A stretch of 10,732 bases of DNA from Alphaproteobacteria bacterium (GCA_024279745.1 JAJRRE010000140.1:1-10732); one strand, 5' to 3'. Shown: positions 1 through 7,573, counted from the stretch's first letter. A program made the numbers and translations. The notes: generated from the letters alone by a model not told the origin.

Positions 1-1
1 T

Positions 2-496
2 GGAACGGTGGCGCAGGCACAAAAGAAGCCGCCATTTGGAACGCCGGATGAAGTGGCTTATTCCAAGGATGTGTGGTCTGCCATGGTGAAAGCCAAGCTC
101 GCCGGCCCCGGTGCCATCTGGGTGCGCCCCTATGAAGGCAACCATCCGCACGGCGCCATTCAGCAGGTACTGGATTCCACCATTACGGTCCGCGGCCGCG
201 CTGCACGCATTATCGTCAAGCGCAATTTCGGCGGCAAGGGTGTTTCCGTGCAGTCGGTGTATGATAATCCCAAAGCCAAGCCGGGTGCTGTCACAGTCAT
301 GTTCAAACGCGAAAAAGGCTATGACGCGGAAGACCTCGACTGGATGTGGATCAAGTTCAAGGCCGATGGCTCATTGCACAAGAATCCCAAGGGCATGATG
401 CTCGCGGGCAAAGTTGCCAAGGGCAAGGAAAAGGGCTGTATTGCTTGTCATAAAGCGGCAGGCGGCGCCGATCTTGAAACCCTGACGGAAAAATAA
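2..496 (+). CDS. Cytochrome P460-like c-type cytochrome, 5' end outside window
   Basis: This is probably a periplasmic mono-heme cytochrome of the cytochrome P460 / cytochrome c'-beta type. The frame is open from the window edge. A GTG exists at 8, but the residues around it (T-V-A-Q-A-Q-K-K) read like the end of a signal peptide with an A-x-A cleavage site, so the true start is most likely upstream. Counting from that GTG, a CIACH heme-attachment motif (C-x2-C-H) lies at residues 144-148 of 162, close to the C-terminus as is usual in the P460 family. The body before it shows the family pattern: a 'HPHGAI' turn, a 'VTVMFKREKGYD' strand and a 'DWMWIKF' strand. Family members oxidise hydroxylamine or bind NO. 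Which applies here cannot be told, because the lysine that cross-links heme in true P460s cannot be placed without an alignment. The gene converges on purA. Confidence 0.75.
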   Translation, partial: GTVAQAQKKPPFGTPDEVAYSKDVWSAMVKAKLAGPGAIWVRPYEGNHPHGAIQQVLDSTITVRGRAARIIVKRNFGGKGVSVQSVYDNPKAKPGAVTVMFKREKGYDAEDLDWMWIKFKADGSLHKNPKGMMLAGKVAKGKEKGCIACHKAAGGADLETLTEK

Positions 497-511
497 GGTG
501 CCATTGGCACC
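497..511 (+). terminator. Small hairpin directly after the cytochrome stop codon
   Basis: A perfect 6-bp stem with a 3-nt loop (GGTGCC-ATT-GGCACC) starts at the base after the TAA. It is followed by AATTTGTCT rather than a clean T-run. It may contribute to ending the cytochrome transcript, but it is weak as an intrinsic terminator. Confidence 0.25.
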
Positions 512-598
512 AATTTGTCTGTTGGTTGTGCGCCTGACGATGCGTTCTTGATCGCATTGCTGAAAGGCCCGTAGAACTGACAGCCTTATAAAGTAATT

Positions 599-634
599 CG
601 GCGCCCGCAAGAGATCTAACTCTCGCGGGCGCCG
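599..634. terminator. Strong hairpin between convergent genes, probable bidirectional terminator
   Basis: Two 15-nt arms (599-613 and 620-634) pair around a 6-nt loop. On the plus strand one position is an A/C mismatch. On the minus strand the same position becomes a G-U wobble, so the stem is fully paired in minus-strand RNA, the purA direction. It lies 65 nt beyond the purA stop and about 100 nt beyond the cytochrome stop, where a shared terminator is expected. Neither side has a long T-run, so Rho or an unusual mechanism may assist. Confidence 0.55.
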
Positions 635-699
635 TTGTCTGTTGACGCTATCATTCTTTAATTTCACGCGCCCTTAACCTGCACGCGGGCGCTGCGCGC

Positions 700-1992
700 C
701 TAATCTTCAAACGGGTCTTTCATCAAGATCGTGTCTTCGCGCTCGGGCGACGTCGATAGCAGTGTCACCGGACATTCAATCAACTCTTCCACGCGGCGCA
801 CATATTTAACCGCCTGCGCCGGCAGCTCGGCCCAGCTGCGCGCCCCAGCCGTTGAATCCGACCAGCCTTCCAATGTCTCATAAATCGGCTCAACCCGGGC
901 TTGCGCATTCTGCCCCGCCGGCAGCCGGTCAATGATCTCGCCGTCGAGCGTATAGCCGGTACACACTTTCAACTCAGTGAAGCCGTCGAGCACATCGAGC
1001 TTGGTCAGCGCAATGCCGTTAATGCCGCTGAGCTTGATCACCTGGCGCACCAGACATGCATCGAACCAGCCGCAGCGCCGCGCCCGCCCTGTCACCGTGC
1101 CGAATTCATGGCCCTTCTCGCCAAGTTTCTGGCCGATCTCATCGTGCAGCTCGGTTGGAAACGGACCGGAGCCGACGCGCGTTGTGTAAGCCTTGGCCAG
1201 CCCCAGAATATTACCGAGTACGCGCGGGCCAACGCCAGAGCCTACCGCCGCCTGCGCCGCCAGCGTATTGGATGAGGTGACGAACGGATAAGTACCGTGA
1301 TCGATATCAAGCAGCGCGCCTTGCGCCCCTTCAAACAAGATACGCTTGCCGCTACGGCGTTCCTTGTCGAGCAGCGCCCAGACACAGTCCATATAGGGCA
1401 GGATCTTTGGCGCTACTTCATGCAATGCCGTCATCAACTCGTCGGCGCTGCATTCAGCCTCGCCAAGGCCGCGGCGCAAAGCGTTGTGATGGGTCAAGAT
1501 GCGCTCGACCTTCGGACCCAGCGTGTCGAGCGTTTTAAGATCCTGCACGCGAATGGCGCGCCGCCCAACTTTATCTTCATAGGCTGGACCAATGCCGCGC
1601 CCTGTCGTGCCGATCTTACCGCCGCCGGCAGCCTTCTCGCGCATCTGGTCGAGCTCGCGGTGCAGCGGCAGAATAAGCGTGGCGTTTTCTGCGATCCTCA
1701 AAGAGCTGGGAGAGACTTCGACGCCCTGGCTGGTCAGGAGTTCGATCTCACTCAGCAGCGCCCACGGGTCGATCACCACGCCATTGCCGATCACCGATAA
1801 TTTTCCCGAGCGCACAACGCCGGACGGCAGCAGGGAAAGTTTGTAGGTTACACCGTTAATGACCAGCGTATGACCGGCATTATGACCGCCTTGATAGCGC
1901 ACGACAATATCGGCGCGCTCCGACAACCAGTCGACAATCTTGCCCTTGCCCTCATCGCCCCATTGCGCCCCGACAACCACTACATTTGCCAT
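700..1992 (-). CDS. purA: Adenylosuccinate synthetase
   Basis: The enzyme joins IMP and aspartate using GTP to give adenylosuccinate, the first committed step from IMP to AMP, in the cytoplasm. The 430-residue product has the family's usual length and all of its signatures. These are the N-terminal P-loop GDEGKGK (residues 12-18, catalytic Asp13), NAGHT (38-42, catalytic His41), the IGTTGRGIGPAYEDK segment near 130-145, the FEGAQG...DIDHGTYPFVTSSNT region, GRARRCGWFD, and the guanine-binding TKLD. I chose ATG at 1992 because MANVVVVGAQWGDEGKGK matches the typical N-terminus and GAGG lies about 10 nt upstream. An in-frame GTG at 2001 would add only three residues and sits on top of that ribosome-binding site. 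The gene is followed by the 599-634 hairpin. Confidence 0.98.
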   Translation of the reverse strand: MANVVVVGAQWGDEGKGKIVDWLSERADIVVRYQGGHNAGHTLVINGVTYKLSLLPSGVVRSGKLSVIGNGVVIDPWALLSEIELLTSQGVEVSPSSLRIAENATLILPLHRELDQMREKAAGGGKIGTTGRGIGPAYEDKVGRRAIRVQDLKTLDTLGPKVERILTHHNALRRGLGEAECSADELMTALHEVAPKILPYMDCVWALLDKERRSGKRILFEGAQGALLDIDHGTYPFVTSSNTLAAQAAVGSGVGPRVLGNILGLAKAYTTRVGSGPFPTELHDEIGQKLGEKGHEFGTVTGRARRCGWFDACLVRQVIKLSGINGIALTKLDVLDGFTELKVCTGYTLDGEIIDRLPAGQNAQARVEPIYETLEGWSDSTAGARSWAELPAQAVKYVRRVEELIECPVTLLSTSPEREDTILMKDPFED

Positions 1993-2428
1993 TGATCCCA
2001 CGCCTCTATTCTATTTGTATTCTATCTGGAATTGTCCACTGCCCGGTAAGACGCGATAATTGCACCCCTTCCGGCCTCAAACGGCCTACTCGCCGCGCAT
2101 TCATCCCGCGCACAAAAATTCGGCCAAGCGCAATAGATCCGCTCATCCAAATTCATTCGGATATCCTGCTTGGCCCAGCCGGTTCATTTACTTCGGCCGG
2201 GGCCCCTTCCGTGAGTATCGCGCTGCCGCCCCCCGCGCAAGGGCCTTAAAGCGCGCATGAGCAATTGTGCTGGCAGATTTGGTGGAATTGGACCCAGCAA
2301 GGCCCTTTCCCGGCTGCATTTGCACAATCGGCGCTCAAATTCTTCAGAACAAAATCAAGCTCAGTTTCAGGCATCAAACTCCGGCTTCAGGTCACGCTCT
2401 AAACCGGTACAACTCCAGGCGGTGCCGC
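1993..2428 (-). other. 436-bp gap between the MuiA-like gene and purA
   Basis: This stretch separates two same-strand genes. It holds the candidate small ORF at 2246-2374 and an imperfect GC-rich hairpin at 2172-2204 (5 bp, mismatch, then about 4 bp, 11-nt loop). It also has a possible purA promoter reading TTGAGG, 16 nt, TATCGC on the minus strand, with the -35 at about 2077-2082. The promoter match is weak. No tRNA or insertion element is visible. Confidence 0.4.
2246..2374 (-). CDS. Candidate 42-residue Cys/His-rich small protein
   Basis: I do not recognise this ORF. It starts at ATG 2374, with GGAG four bases upstream, and ends at TAA 2246-2248. The product begins MPETELDFVLKNLSADC and ends with HQICQHNCSCAL. 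It has five cysteines (residues 17, 26, 34, 38, 40) and two histidines (31, 36), so the C-terminal third would suit metal binding or disulfides. Codon choice (GCC, GTC, ATC, CTG, TTC, CAC) resembles its neighbours. It lies 54 nt after the stop of the MuiA-like gene and about 250 nt before purA, on the same strand, so it could be co-transcribed with the upstream gene. Its shortness means chance cannot be excluded. Confidence 0.3.
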   Translation of the reverse strand: MPETELDFVLKNLSADCANAAGKGPCWVQFHQICQHNCSCAL

Positions 2429-4123
2429 TCAGCGGCCATATCTGATGCGCTTGTCGCTGGGCCAGGTGATGCGATAGCCGAAATTGATATTGATTTCCTG
2501 ATCGGCACTCATCTTCATTTTCCAGGCCAGCACCCCGCGCCGGTCCTTGACATTTTTCTCGCTTGGCGGCGAGCGGCCGATCAGCTCCACCCGAATATCT
2601 TGATTGCGCGACACCGGGATCTGGTCCAGCACCACCAGATCAATGGCCCGCTCATGCAGGTTTTTGACTGTGATTTTATAATTGCGCAGATCGGTTTTGG
2701 AGGATGAAATAATACCGGTCTTGCCGCGCTTTTTCTCCAGCACCGCATATTTCACGATTACCGAATCATCGCGGCCAAAGCCCAGCTCATGATCTTGTGC
2801 TGGGCGCAACAGCGGCAAGCGGCCGGAGCCGACAAAAGTTGCATCGCGAAACAGCTGCACCGGGCCGGGCAGATAAGGCGACCCTTTCGGCAATTTGAAC
2901 TTGGCATAAAGAAACGCCGCCGCGCGCCGCTTGGGCACGGAGCGCACCAGCAAGGACGGCTCAACCGTCACCGTACCAAGCCCGACGCGTTTCAATTCAC
3001 CAGTTTGCGCAATTGTATGACGCCCCGGCACTGTAAACACCGCCTGAAATGCAGCAGTTCTAATCCGCGCCCGGCGCTCGACAATGCGGGTCGAGGCAAT
3101 ACGGCTGCCGGCGATACCACCAAGCGCACTGTCCTGTTCCAGTCCTGGTGATCTGCGCTTTTTAAAGGAGCGGGTTTTTGCTGGTGCCATGGCCATGGGC
3201 CGGGGCGGTGACGGCGGTGGCGGCGCGTAAAAATTGACACTTTGCGTATAAAGTTCAGGTGCTGCTGAACCGGCGGCCGGACGCGTGGTTGATAGATTGA
3301 GTTTGACGTCGCCCCATGCCTCGCCGCTGCGCTGCGTAATATTTGCCCGGCGGATCAGGGTCAGTTTTGGCACGACGGTTTTTGACCCGGTGGTCAGACG
3401 CGCATCATACAGCGGCGTCCACGACGCGCGCCGCACCTGATACTGAATGGTTACTTGCGCGTCCAATGAGACACCGGCGGCGACGTTGACCTTGACCTGG
3501 GTGCGCACCTTTTGCACCGGCGCGACTTGATCCAGCTTGCCTTGCAGATCCTTGATTTTGCGGTCCAGTTCGCGCTGCTCCAGCCGCGCCTTTTGCATCA
3601 CCATTTGCGCCTGGCTCATGCGCTCGCCGATCAGCCCGTAAATTGCACCCCAATCAGTTGCAGGCGCGGCGCCGGTTCCTTGCGGCGGCAGCGGGCGTGT
3701 CGGCAATTGCGCCAGATTGCTGATCAAAGTCATCTGTGTTTGCGCGGTCCTAACCTGCGCAGAAATCACCGCGCGCTGATCGCGCAATGTTTCAATCTCA
3801 CGCTCCAGCTGTTTGCGCTCGCTGGCCAATGTTGCGGCGTCATTGCGCGCGACATTAATGCGGCGGCTATCAACCGAGATGATTTCCAGCGCGCCCGTTG
3901 CTTCGCCCTGCACACGAATTGAGCCAGGGACAGCCTGCGCCGTCAGGTCCTCAATAAGAATGACATGCTCGCCCTTGGGGATTTTAATTTTGGCAATGCG
4001 GGTCACACGCGCTGTCGAAGGATAAACCGAGACCTCATCAATTTTCGAGGTCGCGCGCAATTCATCGGCGTATGCCGCCATTGGAAAAATAATCACAGCC
4101 AACGCAGCTATCAACAATCGCAT
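2429..4123 (-). CDS. Exported DUF4140/DUF4139 protein (mucoidy inhibitor MuiA-like)
   Basis: This is a 564-residue secreted protein of unknown biochemical role. It begins with a signal peptide (MRLLIAALAVIIFPMAAYA, cleavage near 19-20). An N-terminal DUF4140-like region follows at roughly 28-130 ('IDEVSVYPSTARVTR'), then a charged coiled-coil stretch at about 95-200. The C-terminal DUF4139 domain runs from about 215 to the end. Hallmarks of the last domain are 'SWTPLYDARL' (234-243), 'QRSGEAWGDVKLNLSTTRP' (264-282) and the C-terminal 'ITWPSDKRIRYGR'. A proline-rich linker lies at about 300-311. AAGGAG lies 9 nt before ATG 4123 and only 3 nt before an in-frame ATG at 4129, so 4123 is preferred. 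The frame stays open to 4381, but that stretch crosses the serA terminator and is not protein-like. The MuiA name comes from a proposed role in mucoidy or exopolysaccharide control in other bacteria; it is not shown here. Confidence 0.85.
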   Translation of the reverse strand: MRLLIAALAVIIFPMAAYADELRATSKIDEVSVYPSTARVTRIAKIKIPKGEHVILIEDLTAQAVPGSIRVQGEATGALEIISVDSRRINVARNDAATLASERKQLEREIETLRDQRAVISAQVRTAQTQMTLISNLAQLPTRPLPPQGTGAAPATDWGAIYGLIGERMSQAQMVMQKARLEQRELDRKIKDLQGKLDQVAPVQKVRTQVKVNVAAGVSLDAQVTIQYQVRRASWTPLYDARLTTGSKTVVPKLTLIRRANITQRSGEAWGDVKLNLSTTRPAAGSAAPELYTQSVNFYAPPPPSPPRPMAMAPAKTRSFKKRRSPGLEQDSALGGIAGSRIASTRIVERRARIRTAAFQAVFTVPGRHTIAQTGELKRVGLGTVTVEPSLLVRSVPKRRAAAFLYAKFKLPKGSPYLPGPVQLFRDATFVGSGRLPLLRPAQDHELGFGRDDSVIVKYAVLEKKRGKTGIISSSKTDLRNYKITVKNLHERAIDLVVLDQIPVSRNQDIRVELIGRSPPSEKNVKDRRGVLAWKMKMSADQEININFGYRITWPSDKRIRYGR

Positions 4124-4187
4124 TATCATAAACTCCTTGGGACTATCAAACTGAGCCGCCCAAACACACCAAAACCGGTCTGGATTT

Positions 4188-4340
4188 TTAAAACACGCAA
4201 TCAACCATATGCGCGCGCAATGTTTGGCGATACACCACCGTCTTCTCGCATTTGACGCACGGTGCGCGAACTTCCTTTGGCCACTTCTTGAGAAAAAATG
4301 TCGCGGCTTCGTCGTTGCCATAAAAATTCGGCCTTGGCAA
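4188..4340 (-). CDS. Uncertain small ORF with a C2H2-type zinc-finger pattern
   Basis: The minus-strand frame ending at TAA 4188-4190 encodes, near its end, CVKCEKTVVYRQTLRAHMVD followed by C, V, F. The spacing C-x2-C-x3-V-x5-L-x2-H-x3-C matches the classical zinc-finger consensus exactly, with Val in place of Phe and Cys in place of the last His. Codon use looks genuine. There is no ATG before the finger. The nearest start is a TTG at 4340 without a ribosome-binding site, giving 50 residues, so this may be a remnant or a chance ORF. A neighbouring frame just upstream reads protein-like residues (VPLFIAKAEF), which would fit a frameshifted remnant. It lies downstream of the serA terminator and ends 64 nt before the MuiA-like start. 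Confidence 0.2.
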   Translation of the reverse strand: MPRPNFYGNDEAATFFLKKWPKEVRAPCVKCEKTVVYRQTLRAHMVDCVF

Positions 4341-4342
4341 TG

Positions 4343-4365
4343 AAAAGGGGCACCAAATGCGCCCC
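4343..4365 (-). terminator. Intrinsic terminator of serA
   Basis: On the minus strand a 7-bp stem (GGGGCGC-ATTTG-GTGCCCC, one G-U pair) is followed immediately by TTTT. It lies 55 nt past the serA stop. It separates the serC-serA unit from the MuiA-like gene, which therefore probably has its own promoter. Confidence 0.65.
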
Positions 4366-4419
4366 CTCCCCAAAACAACACATATAAGCTTGTGATCTAA
4401 AACGCCAGTGGGCCGTGCC

Positions 4420-6006
4420 CTAGAATTCCAGCGCGTGGACGCCCTGCACCTGGCTCAAATTCTGCACCGAAGCAATAACCTCATCGCTCACCTTGTCATC
4501 AACTGCAACCAGACAAATGGCATTGCCACCGGGGTGGTCACGGCCCAGATTGAGCGTGGCGATATTAACGCCAGCTTCGCCCATCAAGCCGCCAAATTTT
4601 CCGATGAAACCGGGCTGGTCTTCATTCGTGACATAGAGCATGTGCGGTGTAAGCTCCGCTTCCATATTAATCCCCTTGACCTGAATGAGGCGCGGGCGTC
4701 CATCAGAAAACACCGTACCGGCAACTGAGCGTTCCTGCCGCTCGGTCTTTACGCTCACGCGCACATAGGTTTGATAAGCGCCTTCTTCGCCGCGCGTGGC
4801 TTCTTCAATAACAATACCACGTTCCTTCGCCATCACCGGCGCCGACACCATATTAACGTCCGACATAAGTGGGCGCAACAATCCGGCAACAACCGCAGAA
4901 GTCAGCGCTTTGGTATTCATTTCAGCCACCTCGCCGATATATTCGATCTTGATGGATTTGAGACTGCTTTCGGTCAACTGCCCGGCGAAGGACCCCAATT
5001 GTTCGGCCAGCTTGACATAAGGCTTCAGGCGCGGTGCTTCTTCGGCGCTGATCGATGGGAAGTTGATCGCATTGGAAATGGCGCCGTCAAGCAGATAGGC
5101 CGACATTTGCTCGGCAACCTGCACCGCAACATTTTCCTGCGCCTCTGATGTAGCGGCGCCCAGATGCGGCGTGCAAATGATATTGGGCAGACCGAACAGA
5201 GGATTTTCCCTGGCCGGTTCTTCTTCATAAACGTCCAGCGCCGCGCCCGCCAGATGTCCAGATTCCAGCGCCAGCTTAAGCGCCGCTTCATCAACAAGGC
5301 CGCCGCGCGCGCAGTTGATCAGCCGCGCACCGGGTTTCATCGATTTAATGGCATCTGCGCTGACAATGTTTTTTGTTTTATCGGTCAGCGGCGTGTGCAG
5401 CGACAGGAAGTCTGTGCGGGCAAACAGATCGGCCAGCTCGACCTTTTCTACGCCCAGCTCCATGGCGCGCTCAGGCGACAAAAACGGATCAAACGCAATC
5501 ACCTTCATACGCAGCCCAATCGCCCGTTCCGCCGCGCGGCTGCCGATATTACCGCAACCGATAATTCCGAAAATCTTGCCCGTGATTTCCGTGCCCATGA
5601 ATTTCGACTTTTCCCATTTGCCCGCCTGGGTTGACGCATTGGCCTGCGGGATCTGCCGGGCCAGCGCCAGCATTAAGCTGATCGCATGTTCCGCCGTCGT
5701 GATTGAATTGCCGAAGGGCGTATTCATGACAATGATGCCCTTGGCCGTCGCCGCTTTAATGTCGACGTTATCAACGCCGATGCCCGCCCGGCCGACCACT
5801 TTCAATTTGCTCGCCGCGTCGATGATCTTTTGCGTGACCTTGGTGGCCGAGCGGATCGCCAGGCCATCAAAATCGCCGATCATGCTTTCAAGTTTGTCTT
5901 TATCTTTGCCCAGGTCCGGCTCGAACGTCACATCAAGGCCGCGATCCTTAAAGATCGCCATGGCGGTTTCAGAGAGTTTATCAGAGATGAGGACACGAGG
6001 TGCCAT
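4420..6006 (-). CDS. serA: D-3-phosphoglycerate dehydrogenase
   Basis: The enzyme oxidises 3-phosphoglycerate to 3-phosphohydroxypyruvate with NAD, the first step of phosphorylated serine synthesis, in the cytoplasm. The 528-residue product is the long form with four parts. They are a split substrate-binding domain (residues 1-~100 and ~285-320), an NAD-binding Rossmann core with G-C-G-N-I-G at 150-155 and the acidic residue Asp173, an ASB-type regulatory domain (~325-450), and a C-terminal ACT domain (~455-528). The catalytic set is intact: Arg234 in NCARGG, Glu263 before Pro264, and His281 in TPHLGAAT. The ACT domain suggests feedback control by serine, as in relatives. ATG 6006 is preceded by AAGGA 9 nt upstream. 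serC lies 195 nt upstream on the same strand and catalyses the next reaction. Confidence 0.97.
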   Translation of the reverse strand: MAPRVLISDKLSETAMAIFKDRGLDVTFEPDLGKDKDKLESMIGDFDGLAIRSATKVTQKIIDAASKLKVVGRAGIGVDNVDIKAATAKGIIVMNTPFGNSITTAEHAISLMLALARQIPQANASTQAGKWEKSKFMGTEITGKIFGIIGCGNIGSRAAERAIGLRMKVIAFDPFLSPERAMELGVEKVELADLFARTDFLSLHTPLTDKTKNIVSADAIKSMKPGARLINCARGGLVDEAALKLALESGHLAGAALDVYEEEPARENPLFGLPNIICTPHLGAATSEAQENVAVQVAEQMSAYLLDGAISNAINFPSISAEEAPRLKPYVKLAEQLGSFAGQLTESSLKSIKIEYIGEVAEMNTKALTSAVVAGLLRPLMSDVNMVSAPVMAKERGIVIEEATRGEEGAYQTYVRVSVKTERQERSVAGTVFSDGRPRLIQVKGINMEAELTPHMLYVTNEDQPGFIGKFGGLMGEAGVNIATLNLGRDHPGGNAICLVAVDDKVSDEVIASVQNLSQVQGVHALEF

Positions 6007-6201
6007 GATATAGTCCTTCTACTTGCAAGACGCCCGGCTGTTGAACAGGCCGCGCTGTGTGAGAATGAGATTGATGTTTTGTGAGCCGACAATATGCTTA
6101 AACTGCATCTGAAAACCCGATGGTCTCATGCAATTTTGACTGCCGGCTCCTATGTGTTGATGATGCCGAACCCTAGCGATAGAATCGGCGAAGAGGGGCG
6201 C

Positions 6202-7368
6202 TCATGCTAGCGTGTCTTTCGCCTGCGCAAAGGCCCAGTCGAGCCACAGCGTCAACGCCGCCAGATCGGACGCCTCAACCGTTGCGCCGGCCCAAATGCG
6301 TAAGCCCGCAGGCGCGTCGCGATAAGACGCGATGTCGAAAGCCACGCCCTCGTCGTCCAATAGCGCCACCATTTGCTTGGCAAATTTCGATTGCCCCGCC
6401 TCATCGAGCGCCGTTACCGCCGGGTCGGTGATCTTCAGACAAATCGACGTGTTGGAGCGCGTCGCGGGATCAACCGCCAGATTTTCAACCCAGGGCGTGC
6501 TGTCGATCCAGTCGAAAATCACCTTGGCGTTATCGTCGGCGCGCGCCATGGTGGCACTGAGCCCGCCAATTGACTGCGCCCACTCCAAAGCGTCGAGGTA
6601 ATCCTCAACACACAGCATTGAGGGCGTGTTTATGGTGGCGCCGGTAAAGATACCGTCAATGAGTTTGCCGCCTTTGGTCATGCGGAAAATTTTCGGCACC
6701 GGCCATTTGGGTGTGTAGCTGGTTAGGCGTTCAACGGCACGCGGCGATAGAATAATGATACCGTGCGCGGCTTCACCGCCCATGACTTTTTGCCACGAGA
6801 ACGTCGCCACATCAATCTTGGACCAGTTAATATCCTGCGCGAAGGCAGCAGATGTTGCATCGGCGAAGGTCAGACCCTGCCGATCATCGGGGATCCAGCT
6901 GGCGCCAGGAACGCGCACACCCGAAGTGGTACCGTTCCAGGTGAAGATAACGTCGTGGGAAAAGTCGACACGCGACAAATCAGGCAGCTGACCATAATCG
7001 GCTTCAATAGCGCGCACATCATCAAGCTTCAATTGTTTGGTGATGTCGGTAAGCCAGCCCTTGCCGAAACTCTCCCAGACCAGAACGTCAACGCCGCGGG
7101 CGCCGAGCATGGTCCACATCGCCGCTTCAAAAGCGCCGGTATCGGAGGCCGGCATAATGGCGCATAAGTAACCCTCAGGCAGACCAAGCAGTTCTTTGGT
7201 TTTATCAATCGCCAGTTTCAGGCGTGCCTTGCCGCCCGGCGCGCGATGGGAGCGGCTGAGATAGGCATTGCTTAAATTGTCGAGGGACCAGCCGGGGCGC
7301 TTTGAGCAGGGGCCGGAAGAAAAATGCGGGTTTTCCGGCCGCACAGCCGGTTTGGTGGCGTTCGTCAT
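6202..7368 (-). CDS. serC: Phosphoserine aminotransferase
   Basis: This PLP enzyme transfers an amino group from glutamate to 3-phosphohydroxypyruvate to form phosphoserine. It may also serve the parallel reaction in pyridoxal phosphate synthesis. The 388-residue product has the N-terminal NPHFSSGP substrate loop (13-20), NGTTSG (145-150), FADATSAAF (168-176) with Asp170 for the PLP nitrogen, and SWQKVMGGEAAHG (191-203) with Lys194 as the Schiff-base lysine. It belongs to the variant typical of Alphaproteobacteria and some methanogens rather than the shorter E. coli form. ATG 7368 has AAGGA 9 nt upstream, and that site lies in a small hairpin of the structured leader. serA follows 195 nt downstream, so the two probably form an operon. 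Confidence 0.96.
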   Translation of the reverse strand: MTNATKPAVRPENPHFSSGPCSKRPGWSLDNLSNAYLSRSHRAPGGKARLKLAIDKTKELLGLPEGYLCAIMPASDTGAFEAAMWTMLGARGVDVLVWESFGKGWLTDITKQLKLDDVRAIEADYGQLPDLSRVDFSHDVIFTWNGTTSGVRVPGASWIPDDRQGLTFADATSAAFAQDINWSKIDVATFSWQKVMGGEAAHGIIILSPRAVERLTSYTPKWPVPKIFRMTKGGKLIDGIFTGATINTPSMLCVEDYLDALEWAQSIGGLSATMARADDNAKVIFDWIDSTPWVENLAVDPATRSNTSICLKITDPAVTALDEAGQSKFAKQMVALLDDEGVAFDIASYRDAPAGLRIWAGATVEASDLAALTLWLDWAFAQAKDTLA

Positions 7369-7460
7369 GGTTGTCTATCCTTCCAGATAGTAGCCCCTCG
7401 GTAGGGAGGGGTGGCCTGCGCCGACAGGTAGGCCCGAGCCGGAAGGTTGTCAAGGGACAA
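7369..7460 (-). promoter_or_regulatory. Structured serC 5' leader, candidate serC RNA motif
   Basis: Read toward serC, the leader has TTGTC-CCTT-GACAA (7447-7460), a GGCCT/AGGCC stem (about 7413-7434), CCCCTC-CCTACC-GAGGGG (7394-7411), and CTATC-TGGAAG-GATAG (7375-7390), ending 6 nt before the ATG. The last hairpin holds the ribosome-binding site, GGAAGGA. An upstream CCTTCC (7439-7444) can pair with GGAAGG instead, and GACAACC occurs both there and just before the start codon, so alternative folds that expose or hide the site are possible. From memory, a 'serC RNA motif' of two hairpins directly before serC is known from comparative genomics in Alphaproteobacteria. The match here rests on position and hairpin layout, not on a covariance search. 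Confidence 0.5.
7425..7453 (-). promoter_or_regulatory. Possible serC promoter
   Basis: A perfect TTGACA (-35, minus strand, 7448-7453) is followed by 17 nt and TACCTG (7425-7430), a poor -10. If it is used, transcription would start near 7418 and the transcript would carry only the last two leader hairpins, the form expected for the serC motif. The weak -10 keeps confidence low. Confidence 0.35.
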
Positions 7461-7540
7461 ATCGCGCGGGCTCACAGGCTTCGCGGACGTATTTCATAAA
7501 ACGTGGAGGGGACGCGCGCGCCGCAGTGCTATTACCCAAC

Positions 7541-7573
7541 AAAAAAAGACGGGCCGTTACCGGCTCCGCCTTT
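7541..7573 (-). terminator. Intrinsic terminator of the outer-membrane barrel gene
   Basis: On the minus strand, AAAGGCGG, a bulged A and GCCG lead to a GTAA tetraloop, then CGGCCCGTC pairs back (one G-U) and runs into seven T residues. It lies 87 nt after the barrel stop and upstream of serC. GNRA loop, long stem and T-run together make this the clearest terminator in the window. Confidence 0.85.

Noticed and set aside
497..559. Readthrough extension of the cytochrome beyond its TAA
   Set aside because: The frame continues for 20 codons to a TAG, but the hairpin sits right at the stop and family proteins end shortly after the heme motif.
1297..1800. 167-codon plus-strand frame opposite purA
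   Set aside because: It is an antisense shadow of an intact, conserved gene.
1993..2001. GTG start for purA at 2001
   Set aside because: It overlaps the ribosome-binding site and adds three residues not typical of the family.
4124..4381. N-terminal extension of the MuiA-like frame by 86 codons
   Set aside because: It crosses the serA terminator and is not protein-like. A clean signal peptide with AAGGAG upstream begins at 4123.
5315..6013. 232-codon plus-strand frame opposite serA
   Set aside because: It is a shadow of serA, whose motifs are complete. The composition is Ser/Arg/Ala-rich with no family match.
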